DNA of 64,000 nucleotides from Talpa occidentalis. Taxonomy: Eukaryota > Chordata > Mammalia > Eulipotyphla > Talpidae. The notes below the pieces were generated by a model. That model saw only the letters and a program-made list of their open reading frames with translations. It was not told where the DNA came from and made no database searches. Numbering within the stretch: position 1 is the first letter of the stretch; each line of letters starts with the position of its first letter. A program made the translations under genes and the position numbers. The stretch is taken from positions 7,087,312-7,151,311 of the forward strand of contig NW_023601322.1 of assembly GCF_014898055.3 (NCBI RefSeq), written 5' to 3'. Shown piece after piece: positions 24,233 through 36,511 of this stretch.

Positions 24233-27200
24233 AAGGTCTTAATATATTTATGTTACTGTGTTTGTCAAACATATATAACACATTTGACTCCATGTTCCAG
24301 CTTGGACACTGGCGTTTAGACTTCCCCATTCCCAGCACCTACCATATAGAATGTTTTTGTGTGCATGCATGCACACATACATATATGTAATATTGCATAT
24401 ATTTCAATATAGCACATATATAAATATATATACAAATATGAAAGGAAGATTTAACAAGTTGATAAAATTGAATAATGTACTGTTCTCTATGAACTGCCTA
24501 TTATCAAGGGAGAGACAGATCAAGAACTGAAGAAGAGTTTAGCCAAAAAAAAGTTAGAAAAAGGCCAGTTATGACTTACTTGGTAAAAATGTCACCTTAA
24601 CCAATCTACAATGGTGCAGTATTATTTTTTATCTCATTTTGTGATTTTTTTTTAATTTTAGGTGATAATTCCAATATTTAATCACATTAAATCACATACT
24701 GCCCATGAAAAATTTCTTTACTCTGCATTTCCTTTCCTCTTCTTATTTAAATAACACTTTCTTCAAATGAGCTCTCAATAGCACGTTGTTAGCATGAGTT
24801 TTAACTTTTCATATTGCCAACCTTTCAACTGGAGTTTAAAATTATAAGAAAAAAAAGATGTAGTTGACAGAAAAAACTGAGTAAAATAAATTTTATTTAT
24901 GAAAAAAGAATACTGCCTGAGCGATACAAATTTTATGTTTCTTCTGTGATTTTAATCTATTTTATCAAAAAATAATATCAGGATAAAGAGCATTTTAAAA
25001 CTACAAATAAGCAATGAGTTGATGTACAATGGAAAGTGATTCATAATAACCACATTCTGGAATATATTAAATGATGATGCATTGAAGATGAAAATGTGAC
25101 TCTCACCCAAAATTTCTCTTATAGTGTAACATGTAATTGTTTGAACCTACTTGCAGTGTCGGAGAACTAGCTACTGTAGGATGGATAGGCTTTTTTGTGT
25201 GCCATGGAATTGATAGAAGCAATGTGTAAATAATGTGTAAAAAATCTCTTGATTATCTCCAGTTACATCACAAAGTATCAACCCCTGTCAACTGCCTCAA
25301 TTGGCTCACAGTTCCAAACAGCTTGGGGAATACATCCCATCTATCATGATCCAAGGCAGTCTTTTCATCATTAGCTACTGGGCAGGAGTACACATTATTT
25401 TTACACAAAACCATAGAGAATATTTGGACACTTGTGAGGTGGAGAGAAAGGGAAAACGTGGAAATATTTAAACTTATTTTAAAAATAAGTTATTTAGAAT
25501 CTGTTCACACACATACTGTCACACACATCCTCAGGGCTGTTTGCTTATTCATGCGTGTTTTCAGAATTTATTTACAATGTAGAAACAGCAATACTTGCAC
25601 TGAGTGTGATCCAAAATAAAATTAGTAAGTCTCAAAGTCATTCAAGATTTGCCAGTGAAAATGAAAGCAGTCCTTCAAGTGCACTTTGCTTTGGAGAACT
25701 GTTCATCTACACTCTGTTGACGGCAATTGAGTATTTTACTCTGCTCTACTATACATTTAACGCCATTTATAAAGATAGACTCCATTTTGGAGACTGCCAG
25801 ACTAATCTCTGGATTTGCATAATACCTTCCATGGGTAATGAAAAGCTCACGATACTAAAAGTTTAAAGATTTCAGAGTTGAAAGTGGCTAAAAATAAATC
25901 AATATTTCTACACAGCAGGTGTTAGACATACCTTTTACTTAATTCAAGCATTTGCTCGGTTGTAAAATGTGCTTCTTGATGGTAAAGTTAGAATGAAGTC
26001 AGCTGTTTTTGCGCAGGCACCTCTGAACATGTCAGTATCTCCTATTCTCTTTACAGGGCTCACTGCTGAGCTAATAGATAACTGACTTCTTCCACAAGCA
26101 CTGTAACAATACCTTTGGTTTCTGCTCAAGCTACACAAATTAGATATTTTATTTATGGGGTGATTCTGACAGATTATTGATCATGACCCAGTAAAATCGA
26201 CAATATCCCAGTAAGCTTTTTAAAATCAAGAAAAAAAAATTCCATCTTTGATAATAAAGCTAGAAATTTAAGCTTAGAGCTTTGCTACTAATAATAAGTT
26301 GCCTTTTTAACCCTATTAAGTTTATGTGGTGTTTCTTTTTACTATTTTAGCCTATAAACTATATAAGACTAAATAAAGATATTTTGCAAGAAGAACAAAA
26401 ACAATTTTATGTAAATCTCTTATTTTGGAATAATCTTTCCTGATTCTACTCCATTATATATTGTTATAGGTTTGCAATTGATCTGTGGTGTTCTCTACAT
26501 CGCTGGCATGTGCCCTGTGTGTGTGTGCGTGTATGTGTGTTTGGGGGGAATCAGCAGAGCTGAGGTACCCATAAACTCTGTCCCCTTGTGTTGTGACTAC
26601 TGTAGATACATTTTGTTGCCTCACAAAAGGGATGATACAGATATAATCAAAGTTATTAATTAGTTGACTGTATGGTAAGATTATTCTGGGGTCGCGATGT
26701 AATCATGTGAGCCCTTAAGAGCACAAGAGAAATTTGGAAGGATTTGAAGCAAGAGGAAGATTTTGCATGCTTGCTGGACCCCTCCATCAAGAAAGCATGG
26801 GAGGCAAATAAATTCTACCAAACTCATTGTTCTCACAAGGGACCCACAGCCCCAGTGGAGAGCAGCAGCCTTAGCTGCTGACATGCTTCTGGTCTGCTGA
26901 AAGCCTTAGCAGGGCCTTGGACATTTTGCTGGGCTTTCACATAAGAAATCTGAGACTATGGCTTTGCAAACTCTTAAATTTGTGGTAACTCGGTGCCCAA
27001 CAAAAAGACACCAATAAATGTCTGTTCTTAATCTTCATTATTATTCTATATTCAGATTTTTCAGCGGGTAATATAGACACAATGGTTATATAATGCAAGA
27101 TTTTTAAAAATGTAGGACCATGGTTTACACCTTTACGAAATCCACAATAGAGCTGGAAGGAAAACAGTCACAAAAGAAAAATAGAAATACCTTCATTATT

Positions 27201-27438
27201 TGTCACAAACAAAAGACAGAAAGAATCACAGCAGCAGAGAAACTATTTTATGTGACAGAAGATGTGTCTTGCGGTCTGACTGACGCCTGACATTATTTCA
27301 TTAACTCTGCACCCACAGACACTGTCCCACTTGGTGGCTGAAATGAAATGGCATCTGAAAATAGGGCTAAATATTACAGATGTTAAAAGATCAAACTGGA
27401 GGCAATATCTTTACATTACATTACATTACTCCAGTGAA
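24233..27438. other. Unassigned AT-rich DNA with a GT microsatellite
   Basis: No gene is recognised. Alternating tracts lie at 24359-24430 (GTGCATGCATGCACACATAC, then TATA-rich words) and a GT tract interrupted by GC and TA steps at about 26515-26541. The longest frames, 25555-25866 plus and 26472-26663 plus, show no conserved domain. The second includes the GT tract, which gives its repeated Cys-Val residues. Confidence 0.45.
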
Positions 27439-27482
27439 GATGGGCTGACCTAAAAACAAAGATGGGCTGACCTAAAAACAAG
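27439..27482 (+). repeat. Two-copy tandem repeat, 22-bp unit
   Basis: The word GATGGGCTGACCTAAAAACA is present at 27439 and again at 27461 with a 22-bp period and no change over the shared bases. Just upstream, ATTACATTACATTACATTAC-type pentamers occur at about 27410-27428. Confidence 0.9.
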
Positions 27483-27930
27483 TTGCCTGTCTGGGAGGTT
27501 TTCTGTAATCTTGGCATGAGTCAAAGGTCAAATGCCAAGTCATAGGCAATCATTTTGGACAGGGTCACTTTAGGGATGTTGAAGCGGGGGCAACCCTGGA
27601 TAGTCTTAAGCAATAAGGATACCCAGGATGAAGGCAGGGAATAAGCAAAGGTTTACTCCAAGATTTCTATTCCAGCCTACTGGGGGAGAAATACACTTTA
27701 ACCAAGCAACTGGGCCAATGAGGAATTATAAAAGGGATTGATTTAAAATAATGTGTGGATTAAGAAATCATTTATTGCAAAACCCAGTCCAAAATACTTA
27801 CCTGTTCACATCCTGCAGGTAAGAATGCTTCTCTCAGACATGATAAAGTGCTTCTCTTCAGTGACCAAATCAACTTAGTCATGTGTTTTCCTTACAGCAC
27901 AGATAGTCACTGGGAGAATGTTTATTGGTT
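27483..27930. other. Unassigned DNA
   Basis: No repeat or coding feature is recognised between the 22-bp tandem repeat and SINE copy 5. Confidence 0.4.
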
Positions 27931-28277
27931 TAAATTAAATTTTGAGGGCCTCCCCGGTGGCGCAGCGGTTGAGCGCTGGGTTGCGAAGCTGCGCGCGGCC
28001 TCTGCGGCGCCGGTTCGATCCCCGGCTGCTCCCCGGCCACCGGAGGAGGGTCCCACATGGCGCGCAGACCTCTCCTGCCGCCCGCTGCTCCCCTCAGCAG
28101 TGTACTTCGGTCCTTCTGCCTGCTCTGCTCCCCGCTCTGGCTCTGGTGAATTCTCTTGCCCTCCCGCGCTTCTGACTGTACCCAGTGCATGTATAAACAA
28201 AACAAACAAAGAAACCAGCAAACAAATAAATAAAGCATGCCTCTATAAAAAAAAAAAAAAAATAAATTAAATTTTGA
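27931..28277 (+). mobile_element. tRNA-derived SINE, copy 5, best-preserved copy (type B)
   Basis: The element runs from about 27946 to 28262 between identical 15-bp duplications TAAATTAAATTTTGA at 27931-27945 and 28263-28277. It is rich in CpG, unlike most other copies, and keeps both internal Pol III boxes: an A box TGGCGCAGCGG at 27958-27968 and a B box GGTTCGATCCC at 28012-28022. The tRNA-unrelated body follows, with CCCACATGG, CAGACCTCTCCTG and CCCCTCAGCAGTG, then CTGTACCCAGTGCATG (type B) and an A-rich tail ending in a run of As. High CpG content, intact boxes and perfect duplications mark it as the youngest copy here. Several overlapping frames on both strands (such as 27848-28270 plus and 27930-28382 minus) are by-products of its GC-rich sequence. 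Confidence 0.95.
27958..28022 (+). promoter_or_regulatory. Internal Pol III promoter (A and B boxes) of SINE copy 5
   Basis: TGGCGCAGCGG fits the A-box pattern TRGYNNANNNG and GGTTCGATCCC fits the B-box pattern GGTTCRANYCC. They are 54 bases apart start to start, within the range for tRNA-derived promoters. Whether the copy is transcribed cannot be told from sequence. Confidence 0.75.
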
Positions 28278-29650
28278 TTCATCCAAAGGCTCCAAAATGA
28301 AATATATAATCAAGATCAAAGAAGTGAATAACTGTAATTTAACCTTGTATTTTAGAAAAAAACAAAGTGAAGAGGAAGCCACCCAGTTATCACTGGTCTA
28401 GCCAACCAAGGCCAGCCTGCTGGGCAGTACCAAAGGGACCTGCTGTGTCAGACTGGCCATCCACAGAGGTGGCGCCCAGCTCTGGGCGCCATGGGACATC
28501 ACCTCTCCCATGGGACATCACCTCTCATGGTCTCCATGGTCTTCAGGTCTCTCTCTGGAGCCACATAGTTGGTCATCCTCTATTTCCGCCAAGCCTGCAT
28601 CTAAAATGTGATTTGGGAGTCTGCCCCCAGGGCAAGCTCTCGAGGGAAAGCAGATTCCACTTCCCATCAGTTCAAGTTGGGTCTCCAAGGACTGCCTCAT
28701 GCATTATTTTATACCTATTGTCATAAATCATATTTCAGCTTAAGTCTATTTACTTAAGGGATGCAGAGTTGCTTATAGTAATGAACTTTTTAATAAGTTT
28801 GGGATATTTGTCTTACAGGATTAGATTATAAATGCTTTTGAAGGAAACTACATTTGTTAGAATATTAATGACGCAATTAAGGTTATAAACCATGATTATC
28901 ATAGAAATAGATATCACAGAACTATCACCAGCCATGTGTTAATTAATCCACCGACTGTGACCTCATTGATCTATTGTACTTCTAATTTACAACTGCAAAT
29001 GTCTGCTCTACACTCTCCTGGTATAGCACACACACACACTGAAGTCCACACTGCAGAAGTCATTCTACAGGCAAAATAAATGTAATTTCTAAAACATTAT
29101 ATAAAATAAAAGGCAGAAATTTGATTCTCTAGACTACTTTTTAAAATTATCCTGCAATTCCTAGTGCTGCGGAACAGCTAAGTAAGATGAGGATTGATAC
29201 AAGGTAAATGGATTTGAGGAATTAAAATCAATAATTATGTTATGTACAGTGTTTCATAAAGAGTTGTTTTCTAACCAACTGTGGAAATGTAAGCCAGAGC
29301 AAAGGGGGAAGCAGTAGGAACTGCAAGCTACATGGGTTGCAGCTCCTTTGTGACATTCAAAACAGAGGGACAAGGATATTCTGAGGGAGCAGCAGGTTCC
29401 ATAGAAGGATTTTTGCTGCTTTTTATGTGTTATATTTTGTTTATTTTCATTTAGGGAAGACCATATCATGTATCTGTAGTTTGGAAAACAAAACAGTTTA
29501 TAAAAATGGTTGAAGGTTAATAGTGGGAGGAAATAATTCATGGAGCAATGACCTGGAGAACAGAACCTAAACTGAAAATTTGCACACCGTGGATTATCCC
29601 TATTTTGAACACGCTTTCCACACTATAACTAAGGTCTTATATATTTTTTC
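28278..29650. other. Unassigned DNA, GC-richer from 28380 to 28700, with a short duplication
   Basis: No gene is recognised. The segment at 28380-28700 is GC-richer and contains a two-copy repeat: CATGGGACATCACCTCTC at about 28490 and again at about 28509. The open frame 28367-28726 (119 codons) spans it but has no domain I recognise. A short CA tract lies near 29027-29039. Confidence 0.45.
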
Positions 29651-29921
29651 TTTTTTTTAAAGATTGATTTATTCATGCATACAAGAACTGGGGTACAGGC
29701 CAGATGCGCAGGATGGTGAGTGGATTCACCGGAGACAGAGTGGGGAACAGAACAGGCAGATTGACTGAAATACACTGCTGAGGGGAGCAGCTGGTGAGAC
29801 AGGAGAGGTCTGCCACGCCATGTGGGATTCTCGAAGGCTGGCTGGGATCAAACCCATGCTGCGGAGGCTGTGGACAGCTGCACAGAGCTGCGCTCAACGG
29901 CCTGTGCTACCAGGGAGCCCC
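29651..29921 (-). mobile_element. tRNA-derived SINE, copy 6, type A
   Basis: In reverse orientation it runs from a T-rich tail at 29651 through CAAGAACTGGGGTACAGGCC (complement of the type A 3' body), ACACTGCTGAGGGGAGCAGC and AGGAGAGGTCTGCC to the head complement ACCAGGGAGCCCC at 29921. The B-box complement is degraded (GGGATCAAACCCATG). I could not find a convincing target-site duplication because both flanks are T-rich. Confidence 0.88.
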
Positions 29922-31756
29922 TCACTAACATTTTTTTTTTAGCAATAGCAGGAGAAAGTACTTCATATGAAAGAGGAAAGAGAAAGATGTTGGGGAAGGA
30001 AGCTATGCAGGTGACTACAGAAACTAGAAAGAGCAGATGAGTTCATGTTGAATGCTATCAACCTTCTCCAGGAAAGTGTAAGTTACTGTCATGAGCTGAG
30101 AGGAAGGAGGTGGGAATTTAAGCCTTCAGTGAAGGTTTTGGACTTTCCTAACTATTCCATTCTGAATGAATGCTTTATATACAATTGTTCTTCTGGAGGA
30201 GAGATATGAGAATACAAGACCAACACAGATGCAGTCTGATGCAATCAAATGCTGAGTCTTTCAAATGCTCATCTGTGGATTCTTTCATTGTTTTGTTTTG
30301 TTTTTTCCTTTTTACTTTGTATAGCTTCATTTTCATGGATGTAATATTTTTGACTCCCACTTAATCCATGAAAATTTTGGTGATTTATTGGCAAAAGAAC
30401 AGAATAGAGGCAAAGAGATTTTGTGAGAGACAGGTGTCAATAATGTAGACTTAAACTAAAGGTGTGGGAATGCGTCTAGCTTCCAAATATCAGGATGAAC
30501 ATATTTAAAAAAAAATGGAAGTAATATATTATGGAATCAGCCTCTGGGTTATAGCTTTGGGACATGTAATGTTGTAAAGCCATTAATTGAGAGAGAATAG
30601 GTTAAGAGGTGGTTTGATTCCCTCTCTTGGATGCAGTGAGTCTTCCATGTCTGCAGGACATGGGAGTGGGGAAGGCCACTTAATCAGCAATTTAATTGCA
30701 GATCTGGAGATAAGAGAACAATCTGACATCATTCTGTATTCAATTATTGGAGACACAGAACAAGTTGATATTACCCAGGAATGACAAATATTGCCTTTTT
30801 AAAATAAGAGGGAGCAGAGGGAAGAATCATGAGAGAAGGAAGGGAAAGATGAATGGGTAGATGGGTAGACAGGAGGAAGGAGGAATAGTCTTAGATGCTG
30901 GGCTATAATTAGCAACTTCTGAGTATTTTCTGCAATAAACTATTTGCATAAATTATACTTTTATATGTTCTTACTGTAATACTTCTGGGATGTAATTACA
31001 ACCCATCTTTTCCTGAAAAAAGAAGCTGGATCTCAGAGAGTGAATTTGCACAGAGTTATCAACATAGGACTTGGCCATGGCAAACACTGTGGTCAGCCTG
31101 CATGACAAACCATTTCTTTTCCCACAACACTAGCCTGCATCTAGGAGATATCTTCAGACCAAAAAAACCCTTTCAGGTCATTTACAGAATAGCAACATGG
31201 GGGTTCCAAGGCATATACAAGAATTTATGAGTGAATTTTCAGCTATGGGTTTCCTCCACTCGGTCTCCTAAGTCTATTAGGGAGATGGTTATCCTTTTTG
31301 CTTCCTGGTTTTCTTAATCGCCTAGAAAGTCCCTGCTCTATTTCCTCTTAGTCTTTGTTATAAGACTTTTTTCTGTTTCTCTCTCTCCAGGCAGAAACAG
31401 AAAGAAAAAAGATCTCCATTATGTTACATGTCTGCTCATCAGCAGAACAAATTCCCATGGCTCTCCATTTCTAATCAGAAGGAAGTAATTTTCTCTTCTC
31501 ACCTGACTAATTCTCCAACTTGGCTGACTGCTCTCCAATCCCTCCCTCTAGGTACTCAGTTACAATTTTCAGTTAGTGCTAAAGTTCACTCTTTAAACAT
31601 TCTTTCTATCACTGACTTTCTAAGTTACTTCTACTCATCCTCAAACTCACTTAAAGTTGCATCACTTTACAAATCAACCAAACATGTTTATAAACAAACC
31701 TGGCAATGCTTAAATCATTTAAGAGTAAGTAAATGCTTGCTGATACAGTCATAAAA
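29922..31756. other. Unassigned DNA
   Basis: No gene or named repeat is recognised. The frames at 30170-30364 (plus) and 30175-30360 (minus) are complementary readings of the same AT-rich stretch. The 108-codon frame at 31428-31754 has no domain features. Confidence 0.45.
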
Positions 31757-31845
31757 ATCATTACTATCACCATCATCACCATCACAACCATCACCACCAC
31801 CATCACCATCATGAACTTCAACATCACCACCACCATCACCCGCTA
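31757..31845 (+). repeat. CAT/CAC trinucleotide microsatellite
   Basis: Imperfect CAT, CAC and CAA triplets run for roughly 90 bases, interrupted by ATGAACTT. On the complementary strand they give the Met/Val-rich frame at 31651-31839. A MIR-like element begins directly downstream. Confidence 0.9.
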
Positions 31846-32110
31846 CTATTTATTGAGCATTTTCTATGTTCCAGACAGTGCACTATCTACTCAGGTGCTG
31901 TTTCATTTGGCTGGTGGTGTTTATACCATATATAATTTGTTACCGGGGTTCACATACGTCAATATACCTGGATTCCATATATATCGATGTAACTGAGCAA
32001 ATCCTTATGAGTGTTATCACTTTATAGATAAAGCAATAGGATTTCAAAGTTATACAACAACTCCAGGGTGGGTTTTGAATATGCTTAAATGTCTTAAGTT
32101 CTAATGACAT
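31846..32110 (-). mobile_element. MIR SINE relic, antisense
   Basis: TACTATTTATTGAGCATTTT and CTATGTTCCAGACAGTGCAC at 31845-31883 match the complement of the MIR 3' region. At about 32014-32090 TATCACTTTATAGATAAAGC and the following words resemble the complement of the MIR core. The middle (about 31915-32000) does not fit and may be an insertion or extreme divergence. Confidence 0.65.
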
Positions 32111-33535
32111 ATGAACTCTCAGCCCCAAGTGACTGATCTGCAGTAAATATCCAATATCCAATGTTTATTAATTTAAAAAGATCATGACATATGTAGATGT
32201 TAAGTATTTATGAATCTGTAAATTAATAACAAATTTCAATTTCCTAAAAATGAAAGCAAAGACAAAAACACTTACGAGGAAGCATACTTCTAGTCTAATG
32301 ATTATGGTTCAAATCACATCTCCACACTGTTATTTTATTAGTCCTCTAGTTGTTTTGACCTTGAGTCAGAATCCATATATTACCCTACAATATAACCCCC
32401 CCTTCCAAATGAATGCTGGACTTGTAAAGGCAGACACAAGAGAAGAAATAGACTAGAGAGTATGCTCACTGGTGATGGAACCTATTTTGTCTAAACTAAG
32501 CATCTGATACTAAAAATGTGCCTTTGAACAGTTGCTGAAAGTGAGTCAGCGCCACAGATCACCTTGTCAGTGCTCTGACAGCAAAGCTGACGTTTAAAGG
32601 TGAGTTCCAACTGTTTCCTTAATTTATAGTGTAAGAATTCTGCAGCCACCTGTCTGAGCAAAGCAACCGTGCAGGGTTTATTGGTCCCCAAGCAGTTTTG
32701 TCACCCGTCTTGTTAGACCTCCTGTACCAATCAGCATTTTTGGTAGAATCAAAGCTGTTTTAATCATCTGTTTTTACTTTTGGGGGTGTTTGTGTCAGAT
32801 TATTTTACCTAAATCTATAAGGGGAAATAAACTAACTAAAATGTTTATCATTGACAAGCCAACATATCTCTCTTGGCTAATGTTCAAATTATTACTCTAT
32901 GGCAAAAACTTGTCCTCCTAGGGTTTTAAAGACTTTCAACAGAAATAAGCTCTGTAGGAGTTACATAACATTTCAACCCAAATATCTAGTGTCATTTGAA
33001 TGGTATTAATTATTCAGGTATCAAAGGCCCTAACTAGAAGCTCATTCTCCTAACATCACACAGTATTTACCAGATATCTTTCATGTTGTTGCATTGATGT
33101 TATGTCAGTTACTAGCTATGTTATCAAGGACAGGAGCCAAGAAGATCTCACAAGACTCAACTTCACTAAGACTCACATTGAAGCATTAGAAAAAAAGGTC
33201 CACTATATCCCTGATGACCATTTAAGAAAGTTCAATCCAATTAAATATAAAAACCATAGGCAAAAGCCTGGCACAAAGTAAGTGCTAAAACATTTTCTTT
33301 TCTTTCTTCTCTTCATCTTTACTTCTCTTTCTCATTCACAGCTAAAGACTTAACTCTGGTGTGCAATCTAGTAGGATCTAAACAATTCAGTCTCATCATT
33401 TACTTATTTAAATAAGCCAGATCTTGTTACTTCACACTACTGATGTTTGCTCTCTCTTGCATTGGGAGACTGTCCTATTTTTTTTTTCTCAGTTTGAAAG
33501 TTTTAGAGTTTGGTTCAATGTAGTAATCATCCTCA
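32111..33535. other. Unassigned DNA
   Basis: No gene or named repeat is recognised up to the Tigger1 boundary. Confidence 0.4.
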
Positions 33536-35726
33536 AGTGTATACCTTGGCAATGTTGTGAGTTCCCAACCATCACCCAAAAAGAGAATACTGGAATAAAA
33601 TGCGTCAGATGGATTTTTTGGTTTCCCTTGTATGAAGGTTATATTTATTTATAATATACTATAGTCTATTAAGTGTTTAACAGTGTGTCTAAAAATATAC
33701 ACACCTTAATTAAAAATTACTTTATTATTTCAAAATGCTAACCACCATCTGAGCCTGCAGTGAGTTGTTACATTTTTACAAGTGAAGAATCTTGTCTTCA
33801 TGTTGATGTCTGCTGATTGTGTTGGGATTTCTCTGGCAGTTTCTTAAGATAAGTCAACAATAAATCTTGCTGCATTTCCTTTCATGAAAAATTCCTCCAA
33901 GCATGCAATGCTATTTGATAGCATTTTACACATAGAACTTCTTTCAAACCCTTCTCTCAAACCCTAGCTCGGCTTTATTGAGTAAATTTATATATTATAA
34001 ATCATTTGTTGTCATTTCAACAATGGTACCTTCAACAGTAGTCTCCATTTTAATAAACTACATTTTTTGTTCATCTACTCCTTATCTGCTAGTCTTATGA
34101 TGAAATTCCAGCAAGTCAGTTAAATCTTCAGACTCAATTTCTAATTCTAGCTTTCTTGTAATGTCCACCATATGTTTACTTAGTTACTCCATTGAAGTTT
34201 GAAGGCCTCCAAGTCATCCATGAGGTTTGGAATAAAATTCTTCCAAATTCCTGTCAGTGTTGGTATTTTGACCTCCTCCCATGAGTCACAAATGTACTTA
34301 ATCTGTTTAGAATAGTGAATCTTTTCCATAAGATTGTCATTTGACTGTCCAGATCCATCAGAAGAATCACTGTGTATGGAAGCTAGAGCTTTATGAAATG
34401 TATTTCTTAAATAATAAGACTTGAAAGTCAATATGACTCATTGATCCATGGGCTGCAGAATGGATGTTGTGTTAGCAAGCATGAAAACAGCATTAATCTC
34501 TTTGTATAGCTCCATCAAACTCTTTGGTGAACAGATGCATTGTCACTGCACTGTAATATTTCTTAGTTGTATGTCTCAAATGTGAGTTTAAAATATTCAG
34601 TAAACCATGTTGTAAAAAGATGTGCTGTCATCTAGGCTTTGTTGTTCCACTGATACAGCATAGGCAGAGTAATGTAGCATAATTCTTAAGGGTCCTAGTA
34701 TTTTCAGAACAGTAAATATAAGACTGGCTTCAACTTCAAGTCATAAGCTGCGTTGGCACCTACAAACAAGAGAATCAGCCTGACACCTGAAGCTTTGAAG
34801 CCAAGTATTGACTTCTCCTCTCTAGCTATGAAGTTCTGAGGTGATATTTTCCAAATGAAGACTATTTTGACTGACCTGAAAATTTCCCATTTAGTGTAGC
34901 TACCTTCATCAGTGGTCTCAGATAGATCATGTGGAAGATTTACTACAGCTTTTACATGAGCAGTCACTGCTTCACCTTACACTATAGAGATAACCTATTT
35001 CCTTAAACCTCATGAATCAACCTCTGCCAGTTTCAGACGTTTCTTCTACAGTTTCCTCACTTCCTTCATCGAACTGAAGAGATGGTCTTGCTCTGGATTA
35101 GATTTTGAAATGAGGGGATGTTGTCCCTGGTTTGATCTTCTATCCAGATCACTCAAACGTTCTCCATGTCAGCAATAAGACTTTCACTTTCTTATCTTTC
35201 ATGTGTTCACTGGAATAGTATTTTCAATTTCCTTCAAGAATTTTTCTTCGGCATTCACAACTTTGCTGTTTAGTGCATGAGGACTAACTTTGGTCTGGCC
35301 TTGACTTGCAATGTGCCTTTCTCACAAAATCATTTCTGACTTTTGATTTAAAGCGAGGGGGGTATAAACTGTTGGACGATTAATTGAATTAATTTCAATA
35401 CTGTTGTCTCTCAAGACCTAGGGATACCCGAGAAGAAATAGTGAGAGAGGGATTGGCTGTTCGGTAGAGCAGTCCAAACACACAAACAACCACAATAGTT
35501 AACATTAAAGATCACTGATAACAAACATTATAAGAAGGAAGTTTGGAATATTGCAAGAATTACCAAGAGGTAGTTCAGGAACACAAAGTGAACACAAACT
35601 ATAGTAAAAAAAAAAAAATGATTCCAAGAGACTAGCCTGATGCAAGTTGCCACAAACCTGCAATTTCTAAAAACACATTATCTGTAAATGGCAATAAGCT
35701 GAGCACAGTACAAAGAGGTGTGCCTG
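33536..35726 (-). mobile_element. Tigger1-type (pogo/Tc1-mariner) DNA transposon, nearly full length
   Basis: Both ends are recognisable. The right edge ends GAGGTGTGCCTG at 35726; read in reverse it gives CAGGCACACCTC, close to the Tigger1 terminus CAGGCATACCTC, followed by the usual ATTG-rich subterminal words. The left edge near 33536 has TATACCTTGG, then a TTTTTTGGTTTCCC word and CTATAGTCTATTAAGTG. Between them lies the whole transposase region on the minus strand. The span is about 2.19 kb, against about 2.4 kb for the intact element, so only small deletions have occurred. I cannot see a clear TA target duplication. Tigger1 moved early in eutherian evolution, which agrees with the heavy decay. 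Confidence 0.93.
34180..35330 (-). pseudogene. Tigger1 transposase pseudogene
   Basis: The minus strand carries fragments of a pogo-type DDE transposase. The longest surviving frame, 34180-34431, includes FKSYYLRNTFHKA and DSWEEVKIPTLTGIWKNFIP. Just upstream, QPMDQ is followed by a TGA stop (34438-34440). Further upstream, WNNKA is followed by a TAG (34632-34634) where tryptophan is expected. A catalytic-region Asp survives in SDNA (Asp codon at 34542-34544). Another surviving stretch is 34704-34967, which includes the ITAREEKS-like region before the catalytic core. The N-terminal DNA-binding region near 35000-35330 has many indels. The enzyme is dead. Confidence 0.88.
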
Positions 35727-36511
35727 GGTGCTATAATATGCTGCATGTATTTCCTTTTTCCCCGTTTGTTCTGCTCTTTGCTTGGTTTAGCTTGTTTTTG
35801 AAAATAAAATTGCTGTAAAGTAGAAAATATTACAGAACAGAAATACCGAGTTTTGTGATCTGGAAAATACAGGGAGGAAATATATATCACTGCTTCTGAG
35901 TTATTGAAGATAACCTTTATTCCCCTCACCTAAAACATCCTTAACTTATATGGCACACACTTTCATCTTTTAATATTTAAAGTGTTCATGATAAAACTGA
36001 ATGGTAGAGGGTTGGAAAGAGGGATCAATCATATTTCTTTTTCAGACTGAATTCCTTTCATCTACTGTACTTTACACATTTAAAGCACGGAAGGAAGAAT
36101 GTGTTATACAGCCAGTGGGACACAAGACATACATTCGTGTGTATGTTAAATATTCCCCGTTCATCTGTAATATCAATTCATTCTACATGAAAACACCTTT
36201 AGCAATCTTCATAAATAAGTTATCTGCAGTCAAGGACACTGGATACTGTTAAAGGGGGTGGAGACCGACTCCTCCTGTGAGTATTTGGTAACTGCTTGGG
36301 CTAGTGCTACCAAGGAAGTAAGTGGGAAGAATAACCTAAATAACTTGCATGCTGATTGATTGAGTTTTGTGCCTACACAGCTCATGAAACCTTGGTTTCT
36401 CTATAAACTGAAACCAATTGCACCTGTCTATCAAAACCAATGATTCCTAAAATCAAGTTTGTTTTAACTGATGTAGAATACTTAGCGTTCTTTACATTAA
36501 ATTACTTTTTT
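35727..36511. other. Unassigned DNA
   Basis: No repeat or gene is recognised. Frames at 35678-35929 (minus) and 36001-36252 (plus) are chance frames as far as I can tell. Confidence 0.4.

Noticed and set aside
27958..28022. A true tRNA gene at the A and B boxes
   Set aside because: The boxes lie in the tRNA-derived head of a SINE; a cloverleaf with a plausible anticodon arm and acceptor pairing is not evident and the downstream body is SINE.
27848..28382. Overlapping frames of 140, 150, 99 and 77 codons on both strands
   Set aside because: They coincide with the GC-rich SINE copy 5; similar peptides recur in frames at 13.5, 41.7 and 62.9 kb, which are other copies of the same SINE.
31757..31845. 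CAT/CAC tract considered as a coding His-rich or Met/Val-rich segment
   Set aside because: It is an imperfect trinucleotide microsatellite abutting a MIR relic, with no flanking coding sequence.
34180..34967. Frames that look like conserved protein fragments
   Set aside because: They are Tigger1 transposase pieces interrupted by stops, not a host gene.
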